DNA of 18,073 bases, from the NCBI GenBank assembly GCA_041655055.1, contig JBBAGE010000032.1, positions 1 through 18,073 of the forward strand, written 5' to 3'. How positions within the stretch are numbered: the stretch's first letter is position 1; each line of letters starts with the position of its first letter. The DNA is from JBBAGE01 sp041655055 (GTDB lineage: Bacteria > Pseudomonadota > Alphaproteobacteria > Rhodobacterales > Rhodobacteraceae). A program made the translations under genes and the position numbers. Below the pieces are notes generated by a model, which was not told the DNA's origin, did no database searches, and worked only from the letters and a program-made list of their open reading frames with translations. Below, in pieces: positions 13,913-18,073 of this stretch.

Positions 13913-15076
13913 ATGGACCATACGTTTGAAATTCGGCGCGAACCGATCATCCTGTCATTCGCGGAACAGGCCGCCTATACCGAGACCTATGGTTTCGTAG
14001 GCTCGCAAGGGCGCGTATTCCTTGAAGGCCAGCGGATTTTGCCCGTGGGCCGTGACAGTGACACGGTGCTGGTTTTCATGCATCCCGCCACCACGCTGAA
14101 CCTGATGCCGCTGCCGGCGGCACTTGCACGGGCGGGGCACCATATTCTGTGTGGTGCCTCGCGTTACGCGAAAAACGATGCGCCGCTGATCATGGAAAAG
14201 GTCGTGGCCGATATGGCCGCCTATATCCGCCATGCACGCGAAGATCTGGGCTATGCCAAAGTCGTGCTTTGCGGCTGGTCGGGGGGTGGCTCGCTTGCCA
14301 CGCTTTACCAATCACAGGCCGAACATACCACGATCACGCAAACACCCGCCGGTGATCCCTATGATCTGACGCGGTTCGATCTGCCGCCCGCCGATGCGCT
14401 GATGTTCATTGCCGCCCATACCGGCCGCGCCCGGGTGCTGAGCGAATGGATCGACCCATCGGTGCTGGATGAATTGAACCCCGATCTGCGCGACCCCGCG
14501 CTTGATCTTTATGGCCCCGAGGTCAAGGCCCCCTATCGGGCGGAATTTGTCGCCACCTTCCGCGCCGCGCAAGTGGCGCGGGTGCGCAAGATCACCGAAC
14601 GCGTGCTCGAAACGCTCGACATGCTGAAAAAGCGTGGCAGCGCCGAGATCGAGCGCGCCTTTATCGTGCATCGCACCATGGCCGATCCGCGCTTTCTGGA
14701 TGCCACGCTGGAACCCAATGGCCGCCGGCCCGAATGGTGCTATCTGGGCAATCCCGAAACCGCCAATTCCGGCCCCGCCGGCCTTGCGCGCTTTTCCACC
14801 TTGCGCGGCTGGCTGTCGCAATGGTCACCCGATCATTCCGTCGCCGATGCCGAACGCTGCATCGCCGGGGTGAATGTGCCGCTGCTGGTCATGGAAAACG
14901 GCGCTGATGATGCCGTGCCGATTTCGCATCTGTCTTGCGTCTTTGACGCGGCCAGGATGCCCGACAAGACGTTCATCCGCCTGGATGGCGCGACACATTA
15001 TTACAAGGATCAGCCCGAACAAGAACGCAAGGCCGTAAGCGTTATCGAAAACTGGATGGCCGATCGCGGCCTTTGA
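13913..15076 (+). CDS. Alpha/beta-hydrolase, probable catabolic esterase or C-C hydrolase
   Basis: A 387-residue cytoplasmic alpha/beta-hydrolase with no signal peptide. The nucleophile elbow GWSGG gives Ser123. The acid is probably Asp332 or Asp333 in MENGADDAVP, and the base is His362 in DGATHYYKD. An HP motif after a beta strand (FMHPAT, 55-60) fits the oxyanion hole. A large insert (about 150-310), richer in charged residues, forms the cap, which makes the protein longer than MhpC-type enzymes (about 290). The catalytic triad is complete, so it should be active; the substrate is not identifiable. It lies between the VOC gene and dctQ in one apparent operon. An AAGGGG sequence 8 nt upstream supports the start. 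Confidence 0.9.
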   Translation: MDHTFEIRREPIILSFAEQAAYTETYGFVGSQGRVFLEGQRILPVGRDSDTVLVFMHPATTLNLMPLPAALARAGHHILCGASRYAKNDAPLIMEKVVADMAAYIRHAREDLGYAKVVLCGWSGGGSLATLYQSQAEHTTITQTPAGDPYDLTRFDLPPADALMFIAAHTGRARVLSEWIDPSVLDELNPDLRDPALDLYGPEVKAPYRAEFVATFRAAQVARVRKITERVLETLDMLKKRGSAEIERAFIVHRTMADPRFLDATLEPNGRRPEWCYLGNPETANSGPAGLARFSTLRGWLSQWSPDHSVADAERCIAGVNVPLLVMENGADDAVPISHLSCVFDAARMPDKTFIRLDGATHYYKDQPEQERKAVSVIENWMADRGL

Positions 15077-15113
15077 CGAACGCGCGGCGGGACGCAGAGG
15101 GAGGAGCGGTTTG

Positions 15114-15611
15114 ATGAACCGTCTGGTGGAATTTTTTGTCGATCTGCTTGCCTGGCTGGCGCTGGGGTTCATTGCAGGCGCGGCCATGGTGACCGGGACA
15201 GACGTGATCATGCGCCACCTTTTGGGAGCGAACATCCGGGGCGTAACCGATCTGGTCGAACTCGCGATGATGTGTGCGGTGTTTCTATCGATCGCCTATG
15301 CCTTTGCGCGGCGTGGCCATGTGGCGGTGACGGTGCTGACGGAAACCATGTCGGATCGCACCAACACGGTGCTGGCCTTTGTCTGGTGGCTGGTGGCCGC
15401 GGTGGTGATGGCGACGCTGGCCTATGCCACGTTCGATCAGGCCAAGATGGTCATAAGTTACGGCGATTCATCGCAAAACCTGCGCATCCCGATGTTTTGG
15501 TATTGGCTGCCCGTGGTCGTCGGGCTGGCGCTGTCGGCGCTTGCATCGCTTTATGCCTGCATGATCACCGCGCGTGACGGGGCCAATGACATCACGGAGG
15601 GTCGCGAATGA
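15114..15611 (+). CDS. dctQ: TRAP transporter small permease subunit DctQ
   Basis: A 165-residue four-helix inner-membrane protein of the DctQ family, the partner of DctM in Na+-driven TRAP uptake. Family features are the RRGHVAVTVL segment after helix 2 and the SQNLRIPMFWYWLPVVVGLALSAL-like ending, split over the last helix. ATG 15114 is chosen over the TTG three bases earlier because GGAGGAG ends 7 nt before it. The stop overlaps the dctM start (ATGA, 15608-15611), so the two are translated together. It follows the hydrolase by 37 nt. The matching dctP is on the opposite strand. Confidence 0.92.
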   Translation: MNRLVEFFVDLLAWLALGFIAGAAMVTGTDVIMRHLLGANIRGVTDLVELAMMCAVFLSIAYAFARRGHVAVTVLTETMSDRTNTVLAFVWWLVAAVVMATLAYATFDQAKMVISYGDSSQNLRIPMFWYWLPVVVGLALSALASLYACMITARDGANDITEGRE

Positions 15612-16912
15612 GCATGATCACCATCGGCGCCATCGGCATGGTGGCCTTTATCATCTTGCTGCTGCTGCGCACGCCGATCGCGCTGGCCATGGCGATCATC
15701 GGTCTTGTCGGTGGTTTCTATATCAACGGTGTTTATGGCACCATGTTCGTGATGGGCCGCCTGCCCTTTACCAGCGTGTTTTCCTATACGCTGTCGGTCA
15801 TTCCGCTGTTCGTGCTGATGGGGGCGCTGGCGCTGCATACCGGCATGTCGCGCAACCTTTATGATGCGGGCTATGCGCTGTTTGGCCACTGGCGCGGCGG
15901 GCTGTCGATTGCGACGATCGCGGCCTGCGCGGGCTTTGGCGCGATCTGCGGATCGTCGCTGGCCACCACCGCCACGATGGGCCGGATTTCAATTTCCGAA
16001 ATGCGCGCACGCGGCTATGATCAGGCGTTTTCGGGCGCCACGGTCGCGGCGGGCGGCACTTTGGGGGTTTTGATCCCGCCATCTATCATTTTGGTGCTTT
16101 ATGCCATTTTGACCGGTGAATCCATTGGGCAGCTTTTCGTGGCCGCCATGATCCCCGGCCTGATCGCCATCACGCTATACATGATCGCGATTGCCGTTGT
16201 GGCCCGTGTCGCGCCCGAATTGGCCCAACGCGGCCCGCGCCTGTCGATGGGCGCGCGGGGCCGAATGATCATCAGCGCATGGCCGGTATTCGTGGTATTC
16301 GGGCTGGTTCTGGGCGGCATGTTTGCGGGCTGGTTTTCCCCGACCGAGGCCGCGGCCGTCGGTGTGCTGGGGGTGGCCGCGATCGCGCTGCTGCGCGGGC
16401 GGCTGACGCGCGAGGCGATTAAGCAATCAGCCTATGAGACCGCATCGCTGACCGGCATGATTTTCCTGATCCTGATCGCGGCGACGATGTTCAATTCGTT
16501 TATCGAGGCCACGCAGATCACCCAAATTCTGGTCAACTGGGTGGACGCGCTTGGGCTTTCGCCATGGCAGATCACCCTTGCGATCATCATTTTCTATCTG
16601 GCGCTTGGCGCGCTGATGGATTCGATTTCGATGATCTTTCTGACGGTTCCTTTTGTGTTCCCGATCGCGCTGGCCAGCGGCTTTGATCCGGTCTGGTTCG
16701 GGATATTGCTGCTGTCGGTGGTCGAAATCGGCCTGATCACGCCGCCGGTGGGGATGAACCTGTTCGTGGTGAAACTGCAAATGCCCGAGGTGCCGCTGCG
16801 CAAGCTCTATGGTGCGGTGATGCCCTTTATCGCCGCCGATATGGTGCGCATCGGGCTGGTGGCGGGTTTTCCGATCCTGTCGCTTTATCTGGTCAACATG
16901 ATGTTTGGCTAA
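15608..16912 (+). CDS. dctM: TRAP transporter large permease subunit DctM
   Basis: A 434-residue polytopic membrane protein, the standard DctM length, with about 11-12 helices. It contains LRTPIALAMAIIG near the start, the conserved GFGAICGSSLATTATMGRI segment after helix 3-4, the GGTLGVLIPPSIILVLYAILT stretch (an elevator-domain hairpin rich in Gly and Pro), and the C-terminal GLITPPVGMNLFVV motif. It forms the transport channel with DctQ and receives ligand from periplasmic DctP. Last gene of the rightward transcript; a terminator hairpin follows at 16935. Confidence 0.94.
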   Translation: MSMITIGAIGMVAFIILLLLRTPIALAMAIIGLVGGFYINGVYGTMFVMGRLPFTSVFSYTLSVIPLFVLMGALALHTGMSRNLYDAGYALFGHWRGGLSIATIAACAGFGAICGSSLATTATMGRISISEMRARGYDQAFSGATVAAGGTLGVLIPPSIILVLYAILTGESIGQLFVAAMIPGLIAITLYMIAIAVVARVAPELAQRGPRLSMGARGRMIISAWPVFVVFGLVLGGMFAGWFSPTEAAAVGVLGVAAIALLRGRLTREAIKQSAYETASLTGMIFLILIAATMFNSFIEATQITQILVNWVDALGLSPWQITLAIIIFYLALGALMDSISMIFLTVPFVFPIALASGFDPVWFGILLLSVVEIGLITPPVGMNLFVVKLQMPEVPLRKLYGAVMPFIAADMVRIGLVAGFPILSLYLVNMMFG

Positions 16913-16934
16913 ACCACGACGATGGCGAATGCGG

Positions 16935-16960
16935 GGCCGGGGCGATTGCTCCGGCCTTTT
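16935..16960 (+). terminator. Intrinsic terminator after dctM
   Basis: GGCCGG (16935-16940) pairs with CCGGCC (16951-16956), extended by three inner pairs including one G-T, around a GATT loop and followed at once by TTTT (then CGTTT). It starts 22 nt after the dctM stop and fits a rho-independent terminator. Confidence 0.8.
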
Positions 16961-17040
16961 CGTTTGGCACGGGGGATAAACCGCGCGATTTTGCCGGTGA
17001 TGCAACAAATCGAATTCATGGGTGTTCATCCAGAGCCGTC

Positions 17041-17107
17041 ATGTTACTGTGATTGCAACGATTTAGAAAAGGCGCGCCGGAAAACCACAAACCACGACCA
17101 GTAACAT
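17041..17107. repeat. 9-bp inverted repeat upstream of the lactate permease gene
   Basis: ATGTTACTG (17041-17049) and CAGTAACAT (17099-17107) are perfect complements 49 nt apart, the second ending 19 nt before the permease start codon. They could be two half-operators or the base of an RNA stem. The rest of the 166-nt gap after the terminator shows no other gene. Confidence 0.45.
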
Positions 17108-17126
17108 TTGTTGAGAAAGCCTGCCG

Positions 17127-18073
17127 ATGGAGAATACCCTGTCAGTCGATCTGGTCCGATGGCTTTTGGCGCTTTCCCCGATCGTGGTGTTGCTGGTCTT
17201 GCTGGTGCAATTGCGCTGGACCGCCCCGCAGGCAGGCCCCGTGGGCATGTTCGTGGCCGCCGCCGTGGCGCTTTTTGCTTTTGCGACCCCTTGGGATACG
17301 GTGGCGGTGGCCTCGGCCAAGGGGGTGTGGGACGCGATCTTTATCCTTTATGTCGTCTGGCCGGCCCTGCTGCTTTATCAGGTGACCGATCAGGCGGGCG
17401 GCTATGATGCGCTACGTCAGGGCATCACGCGGTTCAGCCGCAATGAGCTGTTCATCGTCGTGGCGCTTGGCTGGGTGTTTTCATCCTTTTTGCAAAGCAT
17501 CGCCGGTTTCGGCACGCCGATTGCGATTGTCGCCCCCCTGCTGGTGGCCTTTGGCGTGCGCCCGATTCAGGCGGTTGTCATCCCGCTGATCGCGCATCTG
17601 TGGGCCAAGTTTTTCGGCACGCTTGGGGTGAGCTGGTTTGCCACGATGCAGGTGGTCGATCTCGCCCATCCCGCGGCCACTGCCTTTCAATCGGGGTTGT
17701 TGCTGATCATCCCCTGCCTGCTGGGTGGGTTTACCGTGGTCTGGATCTATGGCCGTGGCCCCGCGATCCGCCATGCCTGGCCGCTGGTGCTGGTCGTGGC
17801 GGGGCTGCAGGGGGGCGGACAGGCGGCCTTTGCGCTGATCGATCCGGTGCTATGCACCTTTGTCGGCGCAAGCCTTGCGGTGCTGGCGCTTTATCCCCTG
17901 TCGCGGTGGCGCCGCTTTGCCGAGCCCGCCGATATTGCCGAACGCCCGGCCATGCGCGATGAACCCGTGGGCAGCACCGGGGATCGCCCCGCGCCCATGG
18001 GGCTTGCGATGTCGTTTCTGCCCTATGTGATCCTGAGCATCGTCGCCATTGGCGTGCTGGCCATCGGGCCGCT
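17127..18073 (+). CDS. lctP: L-lactate permease (LctP/LldP family), 3' end outside window
   Basis: The first 315 residues of a polytopic membrane transporter that runs off the window. The family hallmark SIAGFGTPIAIVAPLLVAFG (124-143) matches the GFG(A/T)PVAI motif of LctP/LldP permeases, which import lactate and glycolate with protons. About seven hydrophobic helices are visible (12-29, 38-53, 68-86, 108-122, 134-152 and onward). A polar loop at about 270-300 (AEPADIAERPAMRDEP) splits them. The full family length is about 550 residues, so roughly half is present. ATG 17127 has only a weak ribosome site (GAGAAAG, 7 nt upstream). It is separated from dctM by a terminator and has its own putative control region, so it is probably a separate unit. 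The substrate may be lactate or another 2-hydroxy acid. Confidence 0.87.
   Translation, partial: MENTLSVDLVRWLLALSPIVVLLVLLVQLRWTAPQAGPVGMFVAAAVALFAFATPWDTVAVASAKGVWDAIFILYVVWPALLLYQVTDQAGGYDALRQGITRFSRNELFIVVALGWVFSSFLQSIAGFGTPIAIVAPLLVAFGVRPIQAVVIPLIAHLWAKFFGTLGVSWFATMQVVDLAHPAATAFQSGLLLIIPCLLGGFTVVWIYGRGPAIRHAWPLVLVVAGLQGGGQAAFALIDPVLCTFVGASLAVLALYPLSRWRRFAEPADIAERPAMRDEPVGSTGDRPAPMGLAMSFLPYVILSIVAIGVLAIGP

Noticed and set aside
17071..17078. GGCGCGCC palindrome upstream of lctP
   Set aside because: Short GC palindromes are expected in this composition; no other copy or arrangement gives it meaning.
1..18073. CRISPR arrays, insertion sequences, tRNA genes, att sites or replication origins
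   Set aside because: None found: no regularly spaced repeats, transposase or integrase-like frames, or tRNA-like cloverleaf were seen by reading both strands.

Overview
The window is high-GC, gene-dense bacterial chromosome. The likely source is an alphaproteobacterium of the Rhodobacterales type. The reasons are the strong G/C-ending codon bias, a SqrR-like persulfide repressor whose cysteine spacing equals that of Rhodobacter capsulatus SqrR as I recall it, and a TRAP-dependent catabolic cluster. I see no tRNA, rRNA, CRISPR array, insertion sequence or phage gene. Genus-level assignment is not possible from sequence reading alone.

Layout. (1) 1-3610, + strand: the 3' part of a P-type cation ATPase, followed 15 nt later by an SLC13-type permease with a central soluble region resembling RCK_C domains. 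A hairpin at 3612-3639 separates this pair from the convergent next block. (2) 3645-8367: a sulfide/persulfide module around an AT-rich divergent control region (5223-5472). Leftward run a type II sulfide:quinone oxidoreductase and a small membrane protein. Rightward run sqrR (ArsR family), a DUF2892/YgaP-like membrane protein, a DUF442/TIGR01244 rhodanese-like sulfurtransferase and a SulP-STAS anion transporter. A perfect 13-bp bidirectional terminator (8375-8407) closes it. (3) 8428-16912: a catabolic and transport cluster. Leftward: a PEP-mutase/isocitrate-lyase family lyase, a GntR/FCD regulator, the TRAP binding protein dctP, an MhpA/PheA-type flavin monooxygenase and a 61-residue protein coupled to it. 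Rightward: a VOC protein, an alpha/beta hydrolase, dctQ and dctM. (4) 17127 to the end: the 5' part of an LctP-type lactate permease.

How the genes work together. In block 2, SQR should oxidise sulfide at the membrane and give persulfide. SqrR senses persulfide through Cys37/Cys103. The DUF2892 and DUF442 proteins handle sulfane sulfur, and SulP probably moves an oxyanion. No persulfide dioxygenase is present here. In block 3, an organic acid is probably captured by DctP and imported by DctQM, then hydroxylated, passed through VOC and hydrolase steps, and cleaved by a lyase. The substrate is unknown.

The most striking non-coding signals are two. Four copies of a near-palindromic GTATCC-core element (TTGTATCCAA) form two pairs, each exactly 52 bp apart: one pair in the divergent lyase/VOC promoter and one upstream of dctP. 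This is a strong candidate operon-wide operator for the local GntR regulator. Second, a potential structured RNA leader (a GNRA-capped hairpin followed by a 16-bp bulged stem) sits upstream of the DUF2892 gene in the sulfide module.
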